NCBI RefSeq assembly: GCF_029227915.1
Contig: NC_079879.1
Coordinates: forward strand, 11,720,001 to 11,784,000
DNA length: 64,000 nucleotides
DNA from: Hydractinia symbiolongicarpus
Lineage: Eukaryota; Cnidaria; Hydrozoa; Anthoathecata; Hydractiniidae
Direction of reading: 5' to 3'
The notes below the pieces were generated by a model. That model was not told where the DNA came from. It saw nothing but the letters and a program-made list of their open reading frames with translations, and ran no database searches. Positions 23,917 to 32,074 of this stretch are shown here, piece by piece. Each line of letters begins with the position of its first letter. Position 1 is the first letter of the stretch. A program made the position numbers and the translations under genes.

Positions 23917-24516
23917 ATGACTCTAGACATTGTCAAAGACCCGCATACGGCAATCTTTACTGGACCGACAAGCTGTGGCAAGACGCAGCGTGTCCTGGAT
24001 TTGCTTGAGAACGAGTATAGGCAGCATTTTGACAACATTGTCATTCTATGTCCTACAATCCGCTGGAACAAGACCTATCTCGAGAGATCCTCGCTGTGGA
24101 AAGATGACTACGTGGCTCTGATAGACCCCAAGGAGCAGCTATTCGAGTGGATCAAAGAACTGTCGTCGAAGCTGGCGAAAGAAGAGACGCTGTTCATCGT
24201 TGACGATATGATAGCCGAAGAGAGTCTGGATAAAAAGCGACAGCCCTTGCTTAAGCTTGCCGTCAGTGGTAGACGTCGCAAACACAGTCTCTGGCTACTA
24301 ACGCAGTCGTATACCGCCTTGCCGAAGAACCTCAGACGCCAGAAGAAACAGTTGTTCATGTGGTACCCCCACGAACGATCAGACATGAAACTCGTCGACG
24401 AGGAAACAAACATGATCAGCGACTGGGAAAACATCAAGGCTCAGCTGAAAAAGTCCAAGCACGCTTGCTTGTACGTAAGACTGGAGCATCCTAGAAGTTA
24501 CAAGATTGTTGGTTAG
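23917..24516 (+). CDS. Genome-packaging ATPase (FtsK/HerA-A32 type), 199 aa
   Basis: Predicted motor that pumps the element's DNA into capsids. Walker A is GPTSCGKT (residues 16-23), and Walker B is FIVDDM, with acidic residues Asp96 and Asp97. LTQSYTALPKNLRRQ (about 128-142) fits the sensor region of this family, followed by an arginine-rich stretch. Length is in the usual range for Polinton packaging ATPases, and the frame is intact. ATG follows AGAATAAAT. Its presence with capsid genes supports a virus-like life cycle. Confidence 0.93.
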   Translation: MTLDIVKDPHTAIFTGPTSCGKTQRVLDLLENEYRQHFDNIVILCPTIRWNKTYLERSSLWKDDYVALIDPKEQLFEWIKELSSKLAKEETLFIVDDMIAEESLDKKRQPLLKLAVSGRRRKHSLWLLTQSYTALPKNLRRQKKQLFMWYPHERSDMKLVDEETNMISDWENIKAQLKKSKHACLYVRLEHPRSYKIVG

Positions 24517-24537
24517 ACTCTTGACATATAAGAAAAG

Positions 24538-24747
24538 ATGGATAATGAGAGCGTAATTAAAGCTGTTTATCAAGCTCTTTTGAGAACCTATGACAGACTG
24601 ATAGATGCAGTGAATGATGACGATGACAGCAAAGTGGTATACACGACTCAGGATATTGATCGCCTGCGGCTCCGTCCGGACGGGCAAGAGTTATGCAAAA
24701 AATATCCATGGCTTCCTCAGCTTGGTGTTCGTTATTGGACCTCGTAA
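24538..24747 (+). CDS. Small acidic protein, 69 aa, unknown
   Basis: Begins 21 bp after the ATPase stop with CATATAAGAAAAGATG upstream, like the next gene's GTATAAGAAAGATG. The protein is mostly helical-looking, with an acidic run (NDDDDSK). A partial copy of the dispersed box (GATCGCCTGCGGCTC, 24658-24672) lies within the frame. No family recognised. Confidence 0.6.
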   Translation: MDNESVIKAVYQALLRTYDRLIDAVNDDDDSKVVYTTQDIDRLRLRPDGQELCKKYPWLPQLGVRYWTS

Positions 24748-24757
24748 TTTTGTGACA

Positions 24758-24774
24758 TTTTGTGAATCACAAAA
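24758..24774. terminator. Hairpin TTTTGTG/CACAAAA after the 69-aa gene
   Basis: Seven-bp stem with a 3-nt loop, followed by an A-run, directly after the stop codon. It resembles the TTTTGTGACTG hairpin at 33724-33749. A role in 3'-end formation is inferred. Confidence 0.4.
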
Positions 24775-24809
24775 AAAACTGTGGTTGAGCCTTGGCTTGT
24801 ATAAGAAAG

Positions 24810-25646
24810 ATGTCTTCTCAACTTGAGCTGTGCAACGCCGTGCCTGCTGGAGCGATCGAAACCTTGTATGACGAGCACTCGCAGCCGCGCTTCAAGCGTG
24901 CTCATCTTGGTAGATTTTTAGGGATCCATAACATTGCGACGACTTACAGAGACGTAAAAACAACACCCCGTCGTGATATAAAAGGGTTGCTTTTAAAGCA
25001 AACCTTTCAAGAACCAAAACATGCTAATCCTCACGATATGTTTGTGACACTAGGTGGAGCTCTTGACATTGCAGACTGTTCTAGAAAACCAAAAGCCATC
25101 GAGCTTACCAAGTGGCTAGCGCGAAAAGGTATAGAAAAGCTGCAAGATGAAGTACGAGAGCAACGGCAAGCTATCGATGAAAAAGACGTAGCCATTGCGA
25201 TCCTTGACGAAAATCTTGAAGACAGGGATAGACAACTTATGGTGCTGGAGGATGATCTTGGAGAAAAAGATAGACAACTTGCGGTACAAGCGCAAGAAAT
25301 CACGGGGCTACGACAGCGACATGTTCCACGTGCGCAAGACCCTCGAAAAGACAACGCGATCATGATTTACCGCAAGCATACTGCACCAGACGATGATCAG
25401 TGCCATCGTCTTCCCTACTACTGTGCACGTGTTCAAAGACGGAAAATCTCCACCAAAAGAAGATGGCTTAGGGACAACTATCCAAACTGTGAAGCGATTG
25501 TGGTCATCGATAATCCTAACGGGATGCACGCGTTCAATCGATTCGAAGAAGAAGGACACATAGAACGGTATCAATGCCACTTTCGACTCATCGATCTTAC
25601 TCGCGACGATTTGTATGACCTAGGAGTGCCTGCGCTCGAAGACTAG
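24810..25646 (+). CDS. MSV199/BRO-N-like protein with coiled coil and viral C-terminal domain, 278 aa
   Basis: The N-terminal domain (about 1-95) fits the MSV199/BRO-N DNA-binding group of large DNA viruses, ending with the typical RKPKAIELTKWLARKG. A coiled coil of repeating Glu/Asp/Arg/Gln heptads follows (about 105-165, with EEK/EDRDRQL repeats). The C-terminal domain (about 180-278, starting near NAIMIYRKH) resembles the DUF3627-type domain found behind MSV199 in iridovirus-like proteins. Start is placed at the ATG after GTATAAGAAAG; an upstream TTG is unlikely. Related viral proteins are thought to bind DNA and affect host or viral transcription. The frame is intact, and a decayed relative lies behind it at 25786. 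Confidence 0.8.
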   Translation: MSSQLELCNAVPAGAIETLYDEHSQPRFKRAHLGRFLGIHNIATTYRDVKTTPRRDIKGLLLKQTFQEPKHANPHDMFVTLGGALDIADCSRKPKAIELTKWLARKGIEKLQDEVREQRQAIDEKDVAIAILDENLEDRDRQLMVLEDDLGEKDRQLAVQAQEITGLRQRHVPRAQDPRKDNAIMIYRKHTAPDDDQCHRLPYYCARVQRRKISTKRRWLRDNYPNCEAIVVIDNPNGMHAFNRFEEEGHIERYQCHFRLIDLTRDDLYDLGVPALED

Positions 25647-25658
25647 CGAGACTCAACT

Positions 25659-25710
25659 TTTTTGTAGCTTCATCACCTAGCGGCTCAGCAAGGGCACGAG
25701 GCTACAAAAA
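25659..25710. terminator. Hairpin TTTTTGTAGC/GCTACAAAAA with dispersed box in its loop
   Basis: Perfect 10-bp stem (25659-25668 with 25701-25710), 12 bp after the preceding stop. The 32-nt loop contains ATCACCTAGCGGCTCAGCA (25672-25690), one base off the box found at other gene ends of this element. Probably 3'-end structure. Confidence 0.5.
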
Positions 25711-25738
25711 TATCGTCAGCTTACCACTCCTTGACAAG

Positions 25739-25758
25739 GGTGGACAGATCTGTTCACC
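25739..25758. repeat. Palindrome centred on AGATCT
   Basis: GGTGGACAGATCTGTTCACC is a 20-bp palindrome with one mismatched pair. It is followed by another GGACAGATCACC. It lies between the MSV199 gene and the decayed BRO-N fragment; function unknown. Confidence 0.55.
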
Positions 25759-25785
25759 TGGACAGATCACCCCCAACCAGACACG

Positions 25786-25999
25786 ATGTTACTGACAGAA
25801 CCCGGTCTATATTGCTTTAATGTAAGAAACCCAAGGCAAAATACATTGGGTTGTAGAGGAAGTGCTGCCCCAGGAAATGCGAAGGCTTGCTGCAACCATC
25901 GAAGAGCAGCGTCAAGCCCTGGCGTTGCTTGAAGATGACCTCGAAGAAAAAGATATAATGTCAACTGTTCTAAGGACATACATCCTGGTTGGAATATAA
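25786..25999 (+). pseudogene. Decayed BRO-N/MSV199 fragment
   Basis: Translation from 25786 gives LLTEPGLYCF, the hallmark C-terminal part of a BRO-N domain. Near 25833 the match moves to another frame, giving WVVEEVLP and then a coiled coil (IEEQRQALALLEDDLEEKD) that closely resembles the coiled coil of the preceding intact gene, ending at TAA 25997-25999. Most of the N- and C-terminal parts are missing. It is best read as the remnant of a second, tandem BRO-family gene. Confidence 0.75.
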
Positions 26000-26062
26000 T
26001 TGGGAAAGTTATATATTGACCGTTTCAAAATATTTCAATATATAATTAAGCGTTAAAGAAAA

Positions 26063-26617
26063 ATGGAAAAGTACGTACAGAGTCAGCAATTTACAAAGTC
26101 TTACGATGTGACGGTACCGGTTCTGCGATGCTGTATCAATGCAGGTTCCACTACCGGTTATTGTTCACAGTGTTTGGAGAATTTTAGATTTAGAAATGGG
26201 CCATACTACGAGGGGTTTCTATATCCGGATGATGACGAGCTTTTAGACAGAGTAGCCTCGGGCGAAAAACCATGGGCGACAATCCCGACGGAATATATAG
26301 ATGAGGATCTCCAGGTTGATATTGAGGATCGGGATTTGCATAGTGTTTCCGCTGAGGTGAACAAGTGGGGCATGCTCTGCTACGAGATTATCAGGGATAA
26401 GGACTTAAGGCTCTCGGATCTAGCAGACCTAAAGAAAATTGGCGACATAGTCAACATTAAAATCGAGGATAGGCGCCTAGTTGATATCAAAGATCTTGAT
26501 AGCGAGCCAAATGTTATCAAGGGAATCGTCTATGGCTATCCATTCTATACCCTACATCCTGATGATTATACCCGCCTTCATCCGATTGACTCCAGCGATG
26601 ACTCCGACGATGATTAA
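26063..26617 (+). CDS. Acidic protein with N-terminal cysteine cluster, 184 aa, unknown
   Basis: The N-terminal part has a Cys pattern (RCCINAG, then YCSQCLENF, about residues 23-41) that could bind one zinc ion. The rest is rich in Asp/Glu with several DLxDIxD-like stretches and ends in an acidic tail (DSSDDSDDD). No catalytic motif is visible. It is the last + strand gene of the left half and converges with the integrase. TATAATTAAG and AAAGAAAA precede the ATG. I do not recognise the family; a DNA-mimic or transcription role would be speculation. Confidence 0.7.
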   Translation: MEKYVQSQQFTKSYDVTVPVLRCCINAGSTTGYCSQCLENFRFRNGPYYEGFLYPDDDELLDRVASGEKPWATIPTEYIDEDLQVDIEDRDLHSVSAEVNKWGMLCYEIIRDKDLRLSDLADLKKIGDIVNIKIEDRRLVDIKDLDSEPNVIKGIVYGYPFYTLHPDDYTRLHPIDSSDDSDDD

Positions 26618-26633
26618 AGGGCTCGGGTAGGTA

Positions 26634-26660
26634 TTAACGTGAACCTGTGGTTCACGTTAA
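26634..26660. terminator. 12-bp hairpin between convergent genes
   Basis: TTAACGTGAACC (26634-26645) and GGTTCACGTTAA (26649-26660) form a perfect stem with a 3-nt loop. It lies 17 bp past the + strand stop and 75 bp from the convergent integrase stop, so it may serve as a two-way 3'-end signal. Confidence 0.5.
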
Positions 26661-26734
26661 CTGCCACAAAAAATTACACCCACAAGTGGCAACTGAGCAA
26701 GTCCCCGCAGCGGAGGACTAATGGCTCGTGCAAT

Positions 26735-27780
26735 TTACCACACCTTGACATGCTCTGGAGGTACTTTAACATCCTCTGGGATTAGCATGAGCTCCTCTGC
26801 CACAAAGCTTCGATCAGGCCCATCTGCCAAATAGTACAGAAGACGTGTACCAGTCACAATACGATCGAGTCTATACATCTTTTTGCTCCACCAGGCGTCA
26901 GTAGCACGTCTTCTCGCATCGCCATGCTCTTCTCCCGGTTGTAGCAGGTACAAGTAAAGACCGTCCTCGGGTAGAGGCTTTGTTTCCTTTCGGTCCTGCC
27001 CCTGCGGAGCCGCCAGGCGATCGGGATATTCCTCGCCTTTCGTAAGTAGGACTTCATCTAGCTTGATTGCCTTGTTGGGTTTCATGCCGATCATGGCAGT
27101 TTTGGTATTGTTCATGCCTTTCACGATAGTGTACAGATGTTTGACCCATGTGGTACTAGTCTCATCAGTGACCAACTTTTGCGCATCCTGAGGTTTGAAA
27201 AGTCTCTCAGCGAGTACCTTGTTATAGGAATCGACAAAGGCTGTAAACGTATGGTGGTACTTGGTAGTTGCGCGCCTAATCTCGACCCCTTTCCCCTCTA
27301 GAAGCTTCGTCACATCTGACTTGAACTCACTACCGTTGTCACACTGGAAGATCTTCGGATAGCGTAAAGGTCCTGCTTTGCCTCCAGCGTAAATATCCTT
27401 GATCATATCAGCGACTTCGCTGGCTTTCTTCGTTCTCAACGGTCTAGCTACCTTGTAGCGCGAGGCTACCTCGATCCCTGTGAGGATATATTTGTATTTC
27501 CAGCCATACAGGCGATCATGAGGCATGTAGAGCAAATCAAATTGGTGCATTTCATTAGGCCTTGTGATTGTAAATGCGGGTAATCAATCCTTTTAGGTCC
27601 TCGAATAAGTCTAAGCCAGAGCAACTGACTAGATAGCCAGTGTACGACTTTCTTTTTAGGTAGTCCACTGTGCTCAGCGAGCAATTTAACAGCCTTCCGA
27701 CCAGTCCATAAATTTTCAGGGGTATAGTAAATACTGCTTAATTTTTTCGCTTCTTCTGGAGTAATGATATGTTTCGACAT
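26735..27780 (-). pseudogene. Polinton integrase (retroviral-type, rve fold), frame-broken
   Basis: Would insert the element into host DNA. The N-terminal part (from ATG at 27780, after AAAATAAAC) has the YYTPENLWTG and VVHWLSSQ segments usual for Polinton integrases. The catalytic core follows in a different frame from about 27565: FDLLYMP with the first Asp, QCDNGSEFK with the second, and, exactly 35 residues later, AFVDSYNK where a Glu is expected, so the triad reads D,D,D. The C-terminus (RRATDAWWSKKMYRLDRIV, then FVAEELMLIP) matches the chromo-like tail region of the family. The frame changes between about 27565 and 27600. The total span is not a multiple of three, consistent with a small indel. 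Confidence 0.92.
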
Positions 27781-27822
27781 GTTTATTTTAATATTCGACA
27801 TATCGAAAACATTTTACGCCGT

Positions 27823-28221
27823 CTAGGCGAACTTGTACACTGCAAAACCAAGGAGGGCTAGTGATCCTACGATGAACGTTAGCTCACCGTCTTGTTGCTG
27901 CTTGCTGGGCGTGTAGAAGTCGGATAACTTAGGAGTCTTCTCGATCGTTTCGATGTAATAGTCTCTCATACCTTCATGGAGCTCCTTCAAGCTCTTTCCA
28001 GCTTGCCTTTTCAGCTCTCGTTGATGGTTATACCAATCTTTTGCCTGCCGATCTCTTACCCTCTGTGCTTGTTGAGCAGCTTGCAGTTGTTCAATTGCTT
28101 TATCACGCTTTTTACGCTCGGCCTCGCCATGGTCTGACAGCTTACTGATTAAGTAATTCGATCCGGTAAACGCGAGGGCATTGATTATAGCCCCACCCGT
28201 GGGTACTAATATGCTTGCCAT
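27823..28221 (-). CDS. Conserved Polinton-type membrane protein, 132 aa
   Basis: Starts at ATG 28221, after CCTAAAATAAAG, 20 bp beyond the expected end of the capsid frame. The hydrophobic N-terminus (ILVPTGGAIINALAFTGSNYL) is followed by a long, charged helical region rich in Gln, Arg and Lys (about 35-100) and a C-terminal hydrophobic segment (LTFIVGSLALLGFAVYKF). From memory, proteins like this accompany capsid and integrase genes in invertebrate Polintons; their function is not known to me. A virion membrane or scaffold role is inferred from position. An upstream extension to 28314 is open but overlaps the capsid tail and lacks a start motif. Confidence 0.75.
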   Translation of the reverse strand: MASILVPTGGAIINALAFTGSNYLISKLSDHGEAERKKRDKAIEQLQAAQQAQRVRDRQAKDWYNHQRELKRQAGKSLKELHEGMRDYYIETIEKTPKLSDFYTPSKQQQDGELTFIVGSLALLGFAVYKFA

Positions 28222-28241
28222 CTTTATTTTAGGATTCTCGT

Positions 28242-29501
28242 TTAATATTCGACACTGTAAAAACGCCCATCTAAGATGTTCAGCTGAGCATCTTGAAGTA
28301 GGAAAACGTAGCATTTAATATCCCCCGTTGTTCCGTCTGCTTTCTTTGTCATATGCAATGTTATACCGTCTGACAATCTCTGTAACGGCCTTCCGGAACC
28401 ATGGAGACTATGATCAGGTGATGCTCAGAAATCAACAAACAGGGCATAACGCTCAGTCATGAACTGCCCAATTGTCACCTTTGAATCGTGGCTACCGAAT
28501 AAGTTTACGATCTGCTCGAGGTGATCTTTCGGGAGCATCGCGTGCGTGTAGAGCTCATTAGGCTCACCCTCGACAGTGATCGAGATTTTTTCGATCTTTG
28601 GGTTATAGAAGACCTCGTTAGCACCCGAGTAAGCCTTTACTTTTCCAGGGTCTACAAAGAGCAGTAAAACGCCCTTTAAACTTTTTGCTGGAGTATCAAT
28701 TTGCAAATTGTAGCTGGTATCAGCCTTTTTTATCGTGACAACCTTGCTACGGAGAACACTTTCATCGGGTAGCGCTAAACGACTATACCGTGACATCATA
28801 GCGCTCGCGAGACCCTCATTATTAACCTTGTCAAACTCTAATGCGATATTAGTGATCTTGTACGCACTGTCTGCGGACTTAGCTGCCGTGCTTCCTGAAG
28901 ACACCGTACCACCATCTTTGATAACATCACCGTACGATGCAAAATGTATAACGAATTGCAGCCTATCGTGTAGCCCTGGCTGGTAGAACAGCAAGTCTCG
29001 TGTCAATTCAAACATTTTACCGATAGGGATGCAAAAGGTGTTGCCGTAAGCTGCGACGATCGCTTTTTCCTCATCCGTGCCGACATAATCAATCGCTTTC
29101 ACCTGTAGGGCGCGGATTGTACCGTCATTCGAATTGATCCCCTCTAGGATCAAGTTGTTTTCCCGATAAAATTTTGGTAGCCAGAGATCCCGGTAAACCG
29201 CCAGGGTGCTGAAATCGCTTATATTCTGTACCTCGTTACCGTTCAAGGCTTTGCCTATGTTGCTGACGATATTGCGCTTCGTGTTTGTTCCCGTAATTTC
29301 CAGATTGAAAAGTAGTTTGATACTACCTGGAAAAATTACATCGTTCTGCCCCATGTTGGGAATGTCAATATACAAGTCCTCGTTCTGATTAATCGTACTA
29401 GGCACATGACTTACTTTTACACGCTGCTTCTTACCTTTCATAGCCATCATTGTTTTAATCTCCGCGTACGGATCGAGCTTAGTTCCGAATATGTTACTCA
29501 T
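28242..29501 (-). pseudogene. Major capsid protein (jelly-roll), interrupted by an in-frame TGA
   Basis: Predicted structural protein of the element's virion, of the Polinton/adenovirus hexon-like jelly-roll group. The first 358 residues are open, with conserved segments KTMMAMKGKKQRVKVSHVPS near the start, DLYIDIPNMGQNDVIFPGS, CIPIGKMFEL, YQPGLHDRLQF, and SLKGVLLLFVDPGK near residue 270. A TGA stops translation at 28425-28427. In the same frame downstream, a tail with LHGSGR and then DAQLNILDGRF, which I know from this family's C-terminus, runs to TAA at 28242. The expected full length is about 420 codons. Start follows CTAATAATAAAGC and faces the 29535 gene across 33 bp. Loss of the tail would probably disturb folding. 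Confidence 0.85.
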
Positions 29502-29534
29502 GCTTTATTATTAGCTGATATTCGTTTCAAATAA
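29502..29534. promoter_or_regulatory. Divergent promoter, capsid gene and 29535 gene
   Basis: Only 33 bp separate the two start codons. Both sides have AATAAA next to the ATG: reverse complement at 29504-29509 for the capsid gene, and 29530-29535 for the + gene, overlapping its ATG. Because the genes diverge, neither hexamer can be the 3' polyadenylation signal of an upstream neighbour, so it is tied to initiation here. Confidence 0.6.
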
Positions 29535-30854
29535 ATGCCGATTAATCCAATTTACGAAGGAGACGACTTTACGCCAGAGGAAAAAATTTCAGACGAGGAT
29601 TTCAGTAGGCCTGATGCCAATTTAACACCAGATCGCCTGGCGGAGCAAGATCAGGAACAATCCGTCTCAGCACGAGGCGACCTCACTGGCACCACGATCG
29701 CCTGGCGGCTCAGCAAGATCACAAGGCAGAGGGAAGAGCTATTAAAATCAAAGGTCGACGATCTTTACGAACACCTTAGTGAGGACCTAGGGCAGCCAAT
29801 CGCGAGATTTTATAACGAGTTTGAGGCACAAGGAAACCAGCTTCTTTTCGATGGCATAGAGATCACTAAAAGGAATGGTGAAGTGAGGAGCGTTGCCGAG
29901 ATACAGAGGAGATTAGGCACAAATCGCTTGCGAGAATTGTGGTTTACCGAGTATACTACACCAAACAAAGGCAGTAAAGCAATGGCTCAGAAAATCCTTA
30001 AAGAGCTTGTTCATGTTGATCGCCTAGCGGCTCAGCAACAGAAGGCTGATGATATTGAAATGATGCCGCTGCTCGAGAACGTCCTTGATGAAACGGAGAG
30101 CCTGATCGATCGCCTACCAGAGGAAGAGACTCCCTTTAGCGCCAGCTTCACAGAGCGTGAAAGAAGAGGGTTCAACCTCGAGCTTCAAACCCTAAAGGGT
30201 AACCTAAAGCACTTGAAAAGCAAGATGATCTTCTACGACAGCGAGATCGCCAAAGCAGAAGCCAAGGTGAAAAGGCTTGAGACGAAGAAAGCTACACCTA
30301 GAGTATCAGAGGAGCAGCAAACTATCTGGAACGAAGACATTGCAAAGGCTAGGGAAGAGCTAGAACGACTCCAAGATCAAAAGCAAGCAGTACGAGAAGC
30401 ACACGGTTTACTATCATCTGACACCCAGAGCCAACTGAAAGCAATTAAGGAAACGCTGATGAAAATCGCAGAAGGCGATAAATCTCTAGCTGAAAAGCTT
30501 AGAATCTTGTTTAAGGAGCAAGGGATTACTATAGCAAGCATCGTCTCGGCTGTTGGTCTACTGATTGCCACCATCGTACTCGCAGTTACAGGTGGAGCGG
30601 GTGCTGCAGCGGGAGGAAGTGCCGCAGGGAAGGGTTTCATACAAAAACAGCTGGAAAGGCTTGGAAAATTTTTGAAATACTTAGCAGGTAAGGCAGGTGC
30701 GGCGCTACCAGGGATTATTGGCACGGTTGTCTCGTTCTTTTTCAGAGTGGCTGCGAGAGTTGTCGAATATGTAGCAAAGCATCTATACATGGCGATCGCT
30801 GCCGCTGCTGCTCTTGTTGTGGTATATGTTGGGAAGGGTGGCAAACTATCGTAG
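29535..30854 (+). CDS. Coiled-coil protein with C-terminal membrane segments, 439 aa
   Basis: An acidic N-terminus is followed by a long helical, charged region with a coiled coil (about 205-300, Lys/Glu/Leu rich). The C-terminal third is hydrophobic and Gly/Ala-rich: one segment at about 336-365 (ITIASIVSAVGLLIATIVLAV), one at about 390-405 (LPGIIGTVVSFFF), and one at about 415-432. This layout recurs in invertebrate Polintons from memory, paired head-to-head with the capsid gene. A membrane-acting virion protein, possibly in entry, is an inference. Four partial or full copies of a 20-bp box (GATCGCCTNGCGGCTCAGCA) lie in frame and encode variations of DRLAAQ. Confidence 0.8.
   Translation: MPINPIYEGDDFTPEEKISDEDFSRPDANLTPDRLAEQDQEQSVSARGDLTGTTIAWRLSKITRQREELLKSKVDDLYEHLSEDLGQPIARFYNEFEAQGNQLLFDGIEITKRNGEVRSVAEIQRRLGTNRLRELWFTEYTTPNKGSKAMAQKILKELVHVDRLAAQQQKADDIEMMPLLENVLDETESLIDRLPEEETPFSASFTERERRGFNLELQTLKGNLKHLKSKMIFYDSEIAKAEAKVKRLETKKATPRVSEEQQTIWNEDIAKAREELERLQDQKQAVREAHGLLSSDTQSQLKAIKETLMKIAEGDKSLAEKLRILFKEQGITIASIVSAVGLLIATIVLAVTGGAGAAAGGSAAGKGFIQKQLERLGKFLKYLAGKAGAALPGIIGTVVSFFFRVAARVVEYVAKHLYMAIAAAAALVVVYVGKGGKLS
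29696..29715 (+). repeat. Dispersed box, coding copy
   Basis: GATCGCCTGGCGGCTCAGCA, one base different from 30018-30037. A shorter version, GATCGCCTGGCGGAGCA, starts at 29631. Confidence 0.7.
30018..30037 (+). repeat. Dispersed box, coding copy
   Basis: GATCGCCTAGCGGCTCAGCA, identical over all 20 bases to the reverse complement of the non-coding copy at 33419-33438. A fragment, GATCGCCTACCAGAGG, follows at 30108. Confidence 0.75.
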
Positions 30855-30856
30855 AT

Positions 30857-30902
30857 GATCTAGTATGTTAACGAACATATTAGATCGCCTTGCAGCTCAG
30901 CA
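30857..30902 (+). terminator. Hairpin plus box at a convergent gene junction
   Basis: GATCTAGTATGTT (30857-30869) and AACATATTAGATC (30874-30886) form a 13-bp stem with one mismatch and a 4-nt loop, running straight into the box GATCGCCTTGCAGCTCAGCA (30883-30902). The structure fills nearly all of the gap between the + gene ending at 30854 and the - gene ending at 30912. An inverted copy is at 33419-33462. Confidence 0.6.
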
Positions 30903-30911
30903 TGAGCACCT

Positions 30912-32056
30912 TTATTTAAACCATAGATATGCTAAGATGAGACCTACTCCCGCAGTAACCAAGGTGGCCTTGGTGTCCTCGTGAGGGTTTCCATCTCCTA
31001 GACCTGACTGAGGTATCGGTGGCATCTTTTCAGACCCCCGGGTTAGGGTGGCACCACCCCTCGATATTTCTTGCCGCGTAGCACCTCGTTTTAAACCCTG
31101 AGGCTGTGTGGGGTTGTTGTTTAGGTCTAGCTTTATGCCAATCATCGCACTCGCCGGCGCAATCAAGATGTTGTTGTTATACCCCACAATTTTACCAATA
31201 CGCAGGTTCATATCGGATGGTAGCATGTACACGTGGTGCATCACGGCAAAATTCACTGGGGTCCTGGCATATTGAAGCACCTTTTGAAACTCGGTGATAT
31301 CGTGGCCTACGTTCTCCTCACGTTGTACCATGGCTTCGAATTTCTGTAGTAGTATCTGTCTCGCTGTAAAATTGTCAGCATCCGAACCTATAAGGGATGC
31401 CTTGGCATCAGCTTGGGATCCTAGTAGTAAAATCACGTAAACACAAATTCTCTCGCTAAGCTTCGACAGACCTTCCGATGTCAGGCCTTGGCTCGTAGGC
31501 ATGATAAACTTGGCCAAGTCCCCATCAACTTGCGGCCACCAGCTACCATTTGTGAGCGAGGACATGAGGGCTTTAAACTTGTATTGGGCATTGGGGTCGG
31601 CACCATATTCACGACAAATCTGGGCATATCCAGATGTAGAGTAGGGGTTCTCGTACTGAGAAAAGCCGTCATCGTATGGCATGGGTACCTTCATTCTTGC
31701 TAGGATACGCCGCATGTGGTAATAGACGTGGAATTTAAAGATACTGTTGATGAGAGGCACGGAGCCATTCAAGTGTTTGGCGGATATACCTAAGGCGGTG
31801 CTAGCGCAATGACAAGCGAAATTAACTTGTATATTCCAGTAGCCAAGGGCTTGACCAGTCCAATTTACACTTACGGGGTCGTTCAATAGGTTAGTGGGGA
31901 TTTTATTGGGTATTTCGTAAACATCGAGAAGGTCACGGGAATGTGCGATTCTGTAGAAACGTAGAGGTCTTGATGTTCTAGATTAATTACACCGAGGGGC
32001 CATTCTCCTCTATTGGACTTGTATTTTGCCTTGTGGTTATAGCTATAAATGTTCAT
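30912..32056 (-). pseudogene. Conserved Polinton virion-type protein with C-terminal membrane segment, frame-broken
   Basis: The start is ATG 32056, 18 bp from the divergent ATG at 32075. About 45 codons (with GEWPLGVINL and LYVSTESHIPVTF) are open in one frame. Near 31920 the match moves to a second frame that continues for about 335 residues to TAA at 30912. Visible segments include LNDPVSVNWTGQALGYWN, YARTPVNFAVMHHVYMLP, a polar Gly/Pro-rich linker and a C-terminal helix (ATLVTAGVGLILAYLWF). I recall related proteins beside capsid genes in invertebrate Polintons but know no function; a minor virion protein is likely. Span is not a multiple of three, consistent with a small indel. Confidence 0.75.
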
Positions 32057-32074
32057 GTTTCTTTGAGAATAAAC
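32057..32074. promoter_or_regulatory. Minimal divergent promoter, 18 bp between start codons
   Basis: The two ATGs face away from each other across 18 bp. Including them, the site is partly symmetric, CATGTTT on the left and AAACATG on the right. AATAAA (32068-32073) precedes the + start. The - side has TTATTCTCAAAGAAAC before its ATG. Transcripts must have very short leaders, or must start inside the opposite gene. Confidence 0.55.
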
